This document shows positions 7,247 through 15,400 of a stretch of 16,980 nucleotides of DNA, piece by piece. The notes below the pieces were generated by a model that saw only the letters and a program-made list of their open reading frames with translations, did no database searches and was not told the origin of the DNA. This stretch comes from Candidatus Kapaibacterium sp. (GTDB taxonomy: Bacteria; Bacteroidota; Ignavibacteria; Kapaibacteriales; Kapaibacteriaceae). How positions within the stretch are numbered: position 1 is the stretch's first letter; each line of letters begins with the position of its first letter. The stretch lies in NCBI GenBank assembly GCA_030830285.1, contig JAURNF010000200.1, positions 1 to 16,980 of the forward strand, given 5' to 3'. The translations under genes and the position numbers were made by a program.

Positions 7247-8419
7247 ATGTCTTCGGCCACATCGTCAACTGACTCGCAAGCCGCGATGCGCACGATTCAT
7301 CGTGTTGCGATTGCGCTCTGTGTGCTCACGTTCGGTCTCATTGTATGGGGCGGACATGTGAACACCACGCGCAGCGGTATGGCGTTTCCCGATTGGCCGA
7401 CATCGAACCTTGCTCCGATGGTCACCTATACTCCATCGGAGTGGCTATGGGCAAAGGACAAGTTCTGGGAGCATGGACATCGATTGTTTGCCGGACTTGT
7501 TGGTCTTGTATCGACGTTGCTCCTGGTTCTCACAATTCGAGCTACGCCTCGTGAGCAACGTCCACATGCTAGCATCGGTGTTCTGATTGCTGTTGTGTTC
7601 GGAACGGTCGCTACGGCCATTCTTGGACTCAACGATATGCCTTCGGGCATCATGGAAACGTTCATGGCAGTGCTTGGCGTGTTGCTTGTGACGTTCCTCA
7701 CGAAGGCATTGCGCGCTCAACAACATCGACGAATTCTGTGGCTCTCCATCGCTGCATTTGTCGGCGTATGTCTGCAGGGATCGTTCGGTGGGTACACCGT
7801 ACGCAACAATCTGCCAGACTGGACATCGACGACGCACGGCGTATTGGCTGAGATCTTTTTCATGATGGCCATTGGCATTGCATTGCTCAGTTCATCATCG
7901 TGGCAGAGCATGCGTGCGTCGTGGACGCCATCGCAAAGTGTACAGCGACTCGTCACAGCGACGTGGGCGATCACGCTTATGCAGTTCATCCTGGGTGCGC
8001 TTACGCGGCACATGGATGCGTGGGGTGTGAGTATCACCTGGCCGCACTGGACTGATGAGTCGTTCTTTCCTACGAGTGACCTGTTCCAGCAGACGCAGGT
8101 GGTGGTGCACTTCCTGCACCGGACAACCGCATATGTTGTGGCCTTGTTCATCGTAGCGCAGGCAATCACCCTTCGCAATAGTCCAGTTGGACGAATTCGT
8201 GCGCTGGGACTCTTCGCGGCGTCACTCGTCGTGGTTCAGATCGCACTTGGCGCAGGCATTCTGTGGACATTCCGTGGTGAGCTCGTCACGACCATGCACG
8301 TCATGGTTGGCGTAGCCTTGCTCGTCTCGAATGCTGTCCTCATGTTCTCGATTCGCCACCGTCAGGTAGCGGTAGGAGAGCACGCGCACACAACATTTGC
8401 GCAACAGGGAGGGCATTAA
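7247..8419 (+). CDS. ctaA: Haem A synthase (COX15/CtaA), with an apparent extra helix pair
   Basis: An integral membrane enzyme that oxidises the C8 methyl of haem O to give haem A for the oxidase. Family signatures are GGHVNTTRSGM..PDWP near residues 35-51, Glu75 and His78 (EHGHR), QGSFGGYTV with His197 (TTHGVLAE), His291 (HFLHRTTAY) and His351 (TTMHVMVG). At 390 residues it is longer than the usual roughly 300-340. Ten hydrophobic segments can be counted, near 18-34, 79-98, 107-127, 134-152, 162-178, 195-215, 234-253, 284-306, 319-340 and 346-367, where the family normally has eight. The surplus pair is the third and fourth. The cysteine pair found in some homologues around PDWP is absent. 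It sits 30 bases after coxA and directly before ctaB. Confidence 0.92.
   Translation: MSSATSSTDSQAAMRTIHRVAIALCVLTFGLIVWGGHVNTTRSGMAFPDWPTSNLAPMVTYTPSEWLWAKDKFWEHGHRLFAGLVGLVSTLLLVLTIRATPREQRPHASIGVLIAVVFGTVATAILGLNDMPSGIMETFMAVLGVLLVTFLTKALRAQQHRRILWLSIAAFVGVCLQGSFGGYTVRNNLPDWTSTTHGVLAEIFFMMAIGIALLSSSSWQSMRASWTPSQSVQRLVTATWAITLMQFILGALTRHMDAWGVSITWPHWTDESFFPTSDLFQQTQVVVHFLHRTTAYVVALFIVAQAITLRNSPVGRIRALGLFAASLVVVQIALGAGILWTFRGELVTTMHVMVGVALLVSNAVLMFSIRHRQVAVGEHAHTTFAQQGGH
8407..8413 (+). promoter_or_regulatory. Ribosome binding site that fixes the GTG start of ctaB
   Basis: GGGAGGG lies inside the last codons of ctaA, eight bases before a GTG at 8422. It is a strong Shine-Dalgarno and supports GTG as the true start. 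The first in-frame ATG is about 100 bases further on and would remove part of the first membrane segment. Confidence 0.7.
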
Positions 8420-8421
8420 CG

Positions 8422-9348
8422 GTGGCTGTTCACGACACCGACGCACTTCCAATTGCTGAGCAAGCTGCAACGGCTTCGATTGTACGTCAGTACTACGAAC
8501 TCACGAAGCCTGGTATCAGCCAGATGGTAGCAATGACAACCCTTACAGGGTATTACCTTGCTATTCCTACCGACTTGATGTCCTATGCCACAACACCGGG
8601 CATGTGGCTGCATGCAGCGAGTACTCTTGTAGGCACGCTTGCAATCAGCAGCGGAAGCTGTGTTGTGAACCACATCATGGAACGTGACATCGACGCACGT
8701 ATGAAGCGCACGGCGTCGCGTCCAATCCCAACAGGTATCATCTCAACGACACACGCCAGTGTGTTCGCAGCGTTGCTTACGCTTGGCGGAGCGGCTCTGT
8801 TGTTGACGACCAATCTCTTGACCTTCGGTTTGGCAATTGCCACATGGCTGTTCTACGTCCTCGTGTACACACCAATGAAGCAGCGGTCATCGCTGGCGGT
8901 GATCATTGGTGGTATTCCTGGTGCGCTGCCATTTGCGGGTGGTTGGACTGCAGTGCGTGGGTCGATGGATCCGATGGCAATTGCGCTGTTCGCAATACTC
9001 TTCTTCTGGCAGTTACCACACTTCTATGCACTGTCATGGATGTATCGTAGTGACTACCGGGCTGGGGGAGTTGTCCTGCGTGCTATTTCCGATGAAACTG
9101 GAGCGACGCTTGCGTGGCAAATGATCTTGACGAGTGTCCTCACACTTGGATCAACCATTGTACCTACAGTTCTTGGCTCTACTGGATATCTCTACCTCGT
9201 TGGCTCGAGTCTTCTCGGCGCTTGGCTTGTTGTGGAGAGTATTCGCTTCCGTGCAACGCCTGATGCAGCAGCAGCGCGACGTGTCTTGTTGACATCGTAC
9301 GCTGTGTTGATGGGGATTGTGCTTCTCATGTTCCTCGACAAACAATGA
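8422..9348 (+). CDS. ctaB: Protoheme IX farnesyltransferase (haem O synthase, UbiA family)
   Basis: A 308-residue polytopic prenyltransferase that adds a farnesyl group to haem B, making haem O, the substrate of CtaA. The YYELTKPGI entry motif is at residues 24-32. The first aspartate-rich Mg-prenyl-diphosphate motif is Asn83..Glu87-Arg88-Asp89-x-Asp91, followed by RTASRPIPTG (96-105). The second is around YRSDYRAGG (198-206). LVYTPMKQRSS and GALPFAGGW are also typical, and about eight to nine membrane helices are expected. Translation starts at GTG, with a strong ribosome binding site overlapping the end of ctaA. It lies between ctaA and coxC, so haem A supply is produced together with the oxidase subunits. 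Confidence 0.95.
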   Translation: MAVHDTDALPIAEQAATASIVRQYYELTKPGISQMVAMTTLTGYYLAIPTDLMSYATTPGMWLHAASTLVGTLAISSGSCVVNHIMERDIDARMKRTASRPIPTGIISTTHASVFAALLTLGGAALLLTTNLLTFGLAIATWLFYVLVYTPMKQRSSLAVIIGGIPGALPFAGGWTAVRGSMDPMAIALFAILFFWQLPHFYALSWMYRSDYRAGGVVLRAISDETGATLAWQMILTSVLTLGSTIVPTVLGSTGYLYLVGSSLLGAWLVVESIRFRATPDAAAARRVLLTSYAVLMGIVLLMFLDKQ

Positions 9349-9368
9349 TCAATTACTAGGGTGAACGA

Positions 9369-9968
9369 ATGTCTTCTGCATTGAATCTCTCTCACGAGCC
9401 CGTTACCAAGATCGCCAGCGGTAAGCTGACGATGTGGGCCTTCCTCGCTTCAGAACTCATGTTCTTTTCGGGGTTCTTTGGTGCGTTTATCGTGTTGCGC
9501 AATTCCAACTACGAGGTGTTCAAAGCAGGCTCGGAGCAATTGAGTTGGGTGCTCGCACTCGTGAACACGTTCATCCTGATTGGTAGCTCGCTGACGATGG
9601 CGCTTGCCATTTATCATCTTGAGCGTCAGAACACGAAACTCTTCCGTGCATTCATGGGCTTGTCGATCCTTGGTGGTTTTGGCTTCTTGATTGTTAAGTA
9701 CTTCGAGTACTCGGCCAAGTATCATCACCATCTGTTCCCGGGTCAGGAAGAGCACACAATCTTTTTCTCGTTCTACTTCCTCATGACGGGCTTTCACGCG
9801 ATGCACGTGATTGGTGGAATGATTCCGATGGCATACATGCTGTTCCGTTCGTACGGTAAGGGCGGATATCCATATCCAGTGAAGGTCGAAACGCTTGGTC
9901 TGTACTGGCACTTCGTCGACTTGATGTGGATCTTCATCTTCCCAGCGCTGTATCTCATCTTTCCTTAA
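9369..9968 (+). CDS. coxC: Cytochrome c oxidase subunit III, short five-helix form
   Basis: A 199-residue membrane subunit of the oxidase, assisting stability and proton uptake around subunit I. Its length and five hydrophobic segments (near 21-43, 60-82, 93-110, 128-152 and 176-198) match the bacterial five-helix form, not the seven-helix mitochondrial form. Signature segments are MWAFLASELMFFSGFFGAF (22-40), FYFLMTGFHAMHVIGG (near 134-149) and YWHFVDLMWIFIFPALY near the end. AGGGTGA at 9358-9364 serves as ribosome binding site. It follows ctaB by 20 bases and precedes coxD by 33. Confidence 0.95.
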   Translation: MSSALNLSHEPVTKIASGKLTMWAFLASELMFFSGFFGAFIVLRNSNYEVFKAGSEQLSWVLALVNTFILIGSSLTMALAIYHLERQNTKLFRAFMGLSILGGFGFLIVKYFEYSAKYHHHLFPGQEEHTIFFSFYFLMTGFHAMHVIGGMIPMAYMLFRSYGKGGYPYPVKVETLGLYWHFVDLMWIFIFPALYLIFP

Positions 9969-10001
9969 TCTCCCTACGAACCTTAATCGGAGCATACGCA
10001 C

Positions 10002-10316
10002 ATGAGTCACGATCACGGTAACGTGTTGCCATCATATCTCAAGGTGTTTTTCACCCTGATGGCACTTACTCTCCTCACAGTTGCAGCTGCGAAGCTCGTA
10101 CACTTCCCAGACGTCGCATTTATCCCGGGATACGTTATCAACATTGCAGTCGGTTTGGCGATTGCTGTGGTAAAGGTCACGGCTGTGATGTACATCTTCA
10201 TGCACTTGAAGTTCGACAATCCAATGTTGCGCTTCTTTGTGTACGTCCCTGTGTTTCTCTTCGTCGTGCTGAGCTTTGCGCTCAACATTCTTGAGAAGTG
10301 GACCTACCACCACTAA
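10002..10316 (+). CDS. coxD: Cytochrome c oxidase subunit IV (prokaryotic, three-helix)
   Basis: A 104-residue small membrane subunit of the haem-copper oxidase. Three hydrophobic segments are visible near residues 13-31, 40-62 and 74-97. The family pattern is VVKVTAVMYIFMHLKFDNPMLR across the end of helix 2 and the following loop, seen in prokaryotic subunit IV/CyoD-like proteins. It probably supports assembly of the CuB site and subunit contacts; it carries no cofactor ligands. GGAG at 9989-9992 is the ribosome binding site. The sco gene begins six bases after its stop. Confidence 0.88.
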   Translation: MSHDHGNVLPSYLKVFFTLMALTLLTVAAAKLVHFPDVAFIPGYVINIAVGLAIAVVKVTAVMYIFMHLKFDNPMLRFFVYVPVFLFVVLSFALNILEKWTYHH

Positions 10317-10322
10317 GCAATC

Positions 10323-10925
10323 ATGATTCGCGTGAACTTTTGCCGCTACGTGTCGTTCGCTAGTGTTGCCATTCTCATGGTTGCACTGCAGGCATGTACG
10401 CCGTCGACCCAGGATGCTGTAGAGCAGCAGGTACAAGTGCGTGATACGCTCCCGGTGTATCGGGTAGTAGCACCATTCACTGCGGTCGACCAACGTGGTG
10501 CGGTATTCACGTCGAGCTCGTTGGCGGGGAAGTACTGGCTTGGTTCGTTCTTCTTCACGCGCTGTCAGACAGTATGTCCGGCACTTAATCGCGTGAAGTC
10601 GCGCATTCAGCGTGAGTTTGGTACGAAGCTGTCGTTTGTCTCGATTAGTTCTGATCCCGAGTTCGACACACCAGAGGTGCTTTCTGCCTACGCTCAGGAA
10701 TATGCGCAAGAGGGTGGGGCATGGTGGTTTGTGAGAATGATCAAGGACAGTATGCTTGCTGTTGCGTCGCAAGGGTTTGGACTCATCTCGCCTGCAGAGC
10801 CTGAGATGCATTCAACACGATTTGTACTCGTTGATCCAGCGATGCAAGTGCGTGGCTTCTATGATTCAGAGGATACAGCAGCTGTTGCAAAGCTCCGCGC
10901 TGATCTCAAAGGGTTGGGCTTATGA
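10323..10925 (+). CDS. sco: SCO1/SenC/PrrC family copper chaperone lipoprotein
   Basis: A 200-residue exported thioredoxin-fold protein that delivers copper to, or reduces, the CuA site of CoxB. The hydrophobic leader ends in LQAC with Cys25 as the probable lipidated residue. The copper-binding motif CQTVCP places Cys81 and Cys85 after the YWLGSFFFTR strand, and the third ligand His163 is in EMHSTRFVLVD. The SISSDPEFDTPEVL segment (107-120) is characteristic. Length agrees with the family. It starts six bases after coxD and its stop overlaps the DUF420 start by four bases (ATGA), tying both assembly factors to the oxidase transcript. Confidence 0.93.
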   Translation: MIRVNFCRYVSFASVAILMVALQACTPSTQDAVEQQVQVRDTLPVYRVVAPFTAVDQRGAVFTSSSLAGKYWLGSFFFTRCQTVCPALNRVKSRIQREFGTKLSFVSISSDPEFDTPEVLSAYAQEYAQEGGAWWFVRMIKDSMLAVASQGFGLISPAEPEMHSTRFVLVDPAMQVRGFYDSEDTAAVAKLRADLKGLGL

Positions 10926-11362
10926 CGGAACTTCTTCCAGCAGTTAATGCTACGTTGAATGCAACAAGTACCGTGCTGTTGTTGCTCGGATACTCGTACA
11001 TCCGTTCGAAGCAGATCGAGAAGCACCGTCGCATGATGCTTTCTGCATTTGTGATTTCGATCATCTTTCTCGCCTGTTACTTGCTACACAAGTGGATGTT
11101 GTTTCAGACGACTGGATCGTACAACACAACGTTTCAAGGACAAGGAATTTGGAGAACCGTGTACTTCACGATTCTCATCACGCACGTGACGCTCGCTGCA
11201 ACTGTGCCAGTGTTGGCCATCATCACTATCCGACGTGGTCTTGCCATGCGCCTCGATCCGCATCGTCGCATTGCGAAGATCACGTTGCCGATTTGGCTCT
11301 ACGTGTCTGTCACAGGAGTTGTCGTGTACTTCATGTTGTATCACTGGTTTGCCACACCATGA
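10922..11362 (+). CDS. DUF420 membrane protein (CtaM/YozB-like oxidase maturation factor)
   Basis: A 146-residue integral membrane protein of the DUF420 family. Four hydrophobic segments are seen, near residues 8-25, 39-57, 80-104 and 119-140. Conserved-looking histidines are present at EKHRRMMLSAF, LLHKW, ILITHVTLA and DPHRRIAK, which could bind haem or metal. In Staphylococcus aureus a related protein, CtaM, is needed for a working haem A-containing oxidase, so a role in oxidase maturation is a reasonable inference here. It overlaps sco at its start and the small CPAC gene at its end, both by four bases, which argues that the three proteins are made together. Confidence 0.87.
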   Translation: MTELLPAVNATLNATSTVLLLLGYSYIRSKQIEKHRRMMLSAFVISIIFLACYLLHKWMLFQTTGSYNTTFQGQGIWRTVYFTILITHVTLAATVPVLAIITIRRGLAMRLDPHRRIAKITLPIWLYVSVTGVVVYFMLYHWFATP

Positions 11363-11601
11363 GCACGATTTCGCGCATCATTCTTGCCACAGTCATCACT
11401 CTCGTAGTTCATGTGGATAATTGTTTTGCATGCCCTGCATGCAAGGACAGTTTCACATCTGCTGGGAGTAACGGATCGACGGGAGACGCCTACTCCTGGT
11501 CGATTTTGTTCATGTTAGGCGTACCACTCACCATCGTTGTTGTTGCGTCGATTTTCATTGCTCGACGTGTTCGACAACATCCAAACTCGCTCACATCCTA
11601 A
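11359..11601 (+). CDS. Small membrane protein with CxxCxxC/CPAC motif, candidate oxidase assembly factor
   Basis: An 80-residue protein that I cannot name. A hydrophobic N-terminal segment (residues 7-19) looks like a signal peptide or anchor. It is followed by Cys22, Cys25 and Cys28 in NCFACPACKDSF, a short Gly/Ser-rich loop, and one membrane helix (roughly 45-67) introduced by YSWSILFMLGVP and ending in a positively charged tail. Cleavage after Ala24 would leave a mature N-terminus beginning CPAC. Small proteins of this style occur beside oxidase genes in other phyla as far as I recall, but their role is not established. A copper-handling or thiol-redox job is inferred from the cysteines and from the position after sco and DUF420. 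ATG overlaps the DUF420 stop (ATGA). The open frame extends further upstream, but that part is out-of-frame DUF420 sequence. Confidence 0.75.
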   Translation: MSTISRIILATVITLVVHVDNCFACPACKDSFTSAGSNGSTGDAYSWSILFMLGVPLTIVVVASIFIARRVRQHPNSLTS

Positions 11602-11632
11602 ACAAGGTGTGAGGTAGGTTTCAACAGAGCAA

Positions 11633-11640
11633 TATATTTG
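11633..11640 (+). promoter_or_regulatory. Candidate Bacteroidetes-type -7 element ahead of actA
   Basis: TATATTTG is an exact TAnnTTTG match, located in the 66-base gap between the small CPAC gene and actA, about 28 bases before the actA ATG. A clear TTTG -33 element is not seen at the expected distance, so strength is uncertain. No terminator-like hairpin with a T-run is seen in the gap, so read-through from the cox genes is also possible. Confidence 0.45.
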
Positions 11641-11667
11641 CAGGTCATAACACGCTAAGGGAAGCGA

Positions 11668-12429
11668 ATGTTTTCACGCCGATTCGACATGGGGGTCAAG
11701 GTAGGTGGTGCCATCGTTGGTGCCGTTGCTGCCACTGTATTCCTCATTGTGTTTTTCGGGTTCCGTAACGACGTCGCAGACGTCGGATACCGTCCTGAAC
11801 AACCAGTGCCATTCTCACACAAGCTGCACGCTGGTGAGATGCAGATTCACTGTCAGTACTGCCATGCAGGAGCCGAAGTCTCTGCGCACTCACCTGTACC
11901 GACATCGCAGACGTGTATGAACTGCCACCAGGCAGTGACACCGAAGGATGAAGTGCAAGAGGCAAAGATCAAGGTCCTCAAGGATGCGTACGAAGCCAAC
12001 CGTCCAATCGAGTGGGTTCGCATCCACAAGGTGCCTGACTATGCGCACTTCAATCACAGCCGACACATCCGCGCGCAGATCGACTGTCAGAGCTGTCACG
12101 GTCCTATCGAGCAGATGGGTGTCGTGTCCCAGTACAAGCCCCTTACCATGGGATGGTGTCTTGACTGTCACCGTGCGCCAGAGAAGTTCATCGTTGGTGC
12201 TCGTCCAATCTCGGGCGTGTTCACAGGCAAGTTGCACGACATGAAGAATCTCTACGACAGCGCGTACATCTTCACGCCAATTCCTGCACAAGTAGGGGAA
12301 TCGCTGCCAATCACCGAGCCTCAGTTTGGTTCGTACGAAACAGCCATTCCTCCGGTAACAGTTGCTGGTATCCCGCATCCAAAGAAAGCTGGAATCGGAC
12401 CAGAAAACTGTTCTGCTTGTCACTATTGA
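11668..12429 (+). CDS. actA: ACIII subunit ActA, pentahaem cytochrome c
   Basis: A 253-residue multihaem cytochrome c, the electron-exit subunit of alternative complex III. An uncleaved N-terminal signal anchor (residues 12-32) faces the haem domain outward. Five CxxCH haem sites are visible at 62-66, 83-87, 140-144, 164-168 and 248-252, matching the pentahaem ActA of Rhodothermus marinus. Several extra histidines (FSHKLH near 49-54, FNHSRH near 128-133) are placed as second axial ligands. It would take electrons from the iron-sulfur clusters of ActB and pass them to a cytochrome c or directly to the oxidase. AAGGGAAG just before the ATG acts as ribosome binding site. It opens the act gene group, with its own candidate promoter. 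Confidence 0.95.
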   Translation: MFSRRFDMGVKVGGAIVGAVAATVFLIVFFGFRNDVADVGYRPEQPVPFSHKLHAGEMQIHCQYCHAGAEVSAHSPVPTSQTCMNCHQAVTPKDEVQEAKIKVLKDAYEANRPIEWVRIHKVPDYAHFNHSRHIRAQIDCQSCHGPIEQMGVVSQYKPLTMGWCLDCHRAPEKFIVGARPISGVFTGKLHDMKNLYDSAYIFTPIPAQVGESLPITEPQFGSYETAIPPVTVAGIPHPKKAGIGPENCSACHY

Positions 12430-12446
12430 TCTGACGGAATCAGATC
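12428..12446 (+). repeat. Perfect inverted repeat in the actA-actB gap
   Basis: GATCTGA and TCAGATC form a 7-bp perfect stem with a 5-base loop (CGGAA). It begins within the actA stop codon, and the actB ATG lies 35 bases beyond it. There is no T-run after it, so it is not a typical terminator; an mRNA-stabilising or processing hairpin between cistrons would fit. Confidence 0.55.
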
Positions 12447-12481
12447 CACGCCAACAACGATAATCCAACAAGGTTTGCATT

Positions 12482-15400
12482 ATGTCCGATCGTTCGCTCC
12501 ACGGTTCCACGAACACAACCTGGAAGAGCATCGATGAGCTCGCCCACGGTCCACAGGAAACAGGTGAGTTCGCTCCTGGCACAACGTCAGCGCCGATGCT
12601 TGATTCAACGGTAAGCCGTCGTGGCTTCATGGCTCTGGTCTCTGCTTCGATGGCTCTTACGGCAGCAGCCTGCCGCAGGCCTGAGCAGAAGCTTATTCCG
12701 ACAGTGAAGTCGCTGCAGAACGCCACACCGGGATTGCCGCTGTACTACACATCGGCATACATGCATCGCAATGTGGCCTACGGCGCTGTCATCAAGACAC
12801 GTGAAGGCCGACCAATCAAGGTCAAGGGTAACGAACTTCACGCAAGCAACTGCGGTACTGCGTCTGCAGAGATGCAAGCATCATTGCTTTCGCTCTACGA
12901 TCCAGATCGTATTCGTCGTCCGCGCCACGGTTCGGGTCAAACGTCGTACGACGCAGCCGTTCAGAAGATTGCTGATGCTGTAACAGAAGCACAAGGTGCT
13001 GGAAAGAAGGTTGCACTTGTTGTTGACGAGCATTGCTCGCCGACGCTTACGCAGCTTCTTACACAAATCACAACGGCAATGCCGTGGGTAACTGTCACAA
13101 CGATGCCATCGATCGTGTCTGATAACGCAGCGCGTGCAAACGCTGCTGTGCTCGGCATTGATGGTGTGATTGTGCCGGACCTTTCAAAAGCGTCGGTAAT
13201 TGTCAGCGTCGATGCTGATTTCCTTGGTACAGACAAGCTCGCGTTGCATCACACTGGACGTTGGGCTGCTCGTCGCAAGCCAACGAAGGACAATCCAACG
13301 ATGTCGCACGTGACGGTTGCCGAAGCGCAATACTCACTTGCGGGCATGAATGCTGATGCACGCGTGCGCCTGCATCCATCGCAACTCGAGGCATTCCTCG
13401 GTGCGTTGGAAGCTGAACTCGCCGGTGCTGCAGCAATTGGCGGCTCACTCGCTGCCACGGCATCTGCAGAAACGAAGTCAGCAGCAACAGCGGCAGCTGC
13501 GCGTTTGCGCGCTGCGGCTCCAAAGAACGAAGCAGTTGTGTTGGTTGGTGAGCACTTGTCGCCGCGTGCGCACGCAGTTGCCATCAGCATCAACGCAGCA
13601 CTTGGTTCGGTTGGCACTGGTAAGATCATCGACACGGCATGCGTTCTTCCAAACTCGAACGCCAAGGGTGCAGCGATTGCGCAACTGCGTTCCGACATGG
13701 AATCTGGAGCCGTGCACGCCGTAGTCTTCTGCGATGTCAATCCAGAGTATGCTGCGGATCGTGGAATGAAGACCGCGATGGCGAAGGTTCCAATGATTGC
13801 CGCCATCAACTTGTACGAAGACGAGACAGCCTCACTTGCAAAGGTGAGCATCCCAGCAGCACACTGGCTTGAGTCGTGGGGAACAGCGGTAGCATTTGAC
13901 GGAACGATCACGGTACAACAGCCGATGATCGCGCCGCTGTGCGAAGGCGTACCATCGACACCAGATGTTCTGATTGCACTCGCGAAGAAGATCAACCCTG
14001 CATTCCTCGGCGAAATGACGACGTATGCAGAGTACGTGAAGTCGTGGGTTGAGACATCGATCCTGCCAATCAGTGGCGGTGCTACATGGACGAAGGTTCT
14101 GCAAGACGGTGTCGTGAAGACAACATCAGCGGCTGCTGGTGCTGCATCAATGAATCTTGCAGCTGGTTCTTCGTTGCCAACGGCGACCTACCCAACTGGT
14201 ATGGCTGTGTTGGCCGCTCCGTCACTTGCTATGTATGATGGAAAGCTCGCCAATAACGGATGGTTGCAAGAACTGCCAGATCCTGTTACAAAGATCACAT
14301 GGGACAATGTTGCGTTGATGAGCCCGAAGACAGCTGTACAGCTTGGTCTCGCAGCTGACACAACGCCAAAGGTTGTCATCAAGGCGAACGAGCAAGTCGT
14401 AACAGTTGCGACAGCAGCGGGCACGATCGACCTGCCAGTGATGGTACAGCCAGGTATGGCTGACAACGTCATTGTGACACAGCTTGGATACGGTCGCACA
14501 TCGACTGGTGCTGTGTGTGACGGTGTAGGTTCGAATGCCTACGCGCTTGGCGCGATGACGTACGTCGCACCGAAGTCGATCACTGTGATTGAAGGCCAGC
14601 GTCATCGCATTGCAACAACGCAGCAGCACCATACACTCGACGACGGACACGGTGAGCGTCCGGTTGCGAAGTACATGACACTTGGTGATGTCGCAAAGGG
14701 CGACTTCAGTGTTGTTGCTGAGCACTTTAATGCACAAGGTTCAGATGGCAAGCCGCTGGCTCACGGTGAAAAGGGTGAAGGCAACTTCCTCACACCACTG
14801 TCGGCAACTGCTGATTACAAGTACAAGGGACATCGCTGGGGCATGGTCATCGACATGAGCCAGTGCACAGGATGTTCGTCGTGCGTTGTGGCATGTCAGA
14901 GCGAGAACAACATTCCTGTTGTCGGTAAGGAGCAGGTATTGCTCGGACGTGAAATGCACTGGATCCGACTTGACCGATACTACACAGGCGACATGGATGC
15001 GCCGGGTGCAGTGGTCGAGCCGATGCTATGTCAGCACTGCGAAAACGCACCATGCGAAAACGTCTGTCCGGTTGCGGCTACAACGCACTCGCCGGAAGGC
15101 CTCAACGAAATGACCTACAATCGTTGCGTCGGTACGCGCTACTGCCTCAACAACTGTCCGTACAAGGTTCGTCGCTTCAACTTCCTCAACTATGCCAAGG
15201 CCGACGAGCGCAAGCCGCTTGACTTGGTCTTCAATCCAGAGGTCACAAACCGCTTCCGTGGTGTGATGGAGAAGTGCACGTTCTGCGTACAGCGTCTGCA
15301 CGAAGCCAAGTGGAATGCGCGCGACAACGGACGTTCACGTGTGCTTGATGGTGAGGCCGTAACAGCATGTCAAGAAGCATGCCCAGCCGGTGCAATCATC

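Noticed and set aside
9963..9988. Direct repeat CCTTAATC (9963-9970 and 9981-9988) between coxC and coxD
   Set aside because: It is only eight bases, the first copy includes the coxC stop codon and the second abuts the coxD ribosome binding site; chance similarity is the simplest explanation.
11092..11358. Upstream extension of the small CPAC protein frame through DUF420
   Set aside because: The extension is out-of-frame DUF420 sequence. The ATG at 11359 gives a signal-like N-terminus and the same ATGA overlap used at neighbouring junctions.
13249..13995. A 248-codon open frame on the minus strand opposite actB
   Set aside because: It mirrors the Ala/Thr-rich part of actB in an antisense frame, and no start signal or family motif is seen.
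12611..14500. Active molybdopterin enzyme in ActB
   Set aside because: The domain resembles that superfamily but lacks the N-terminal cluster cysteines, and its setting with ActA and ActC matches ACIII, where this domain carries no Mo cofactor.
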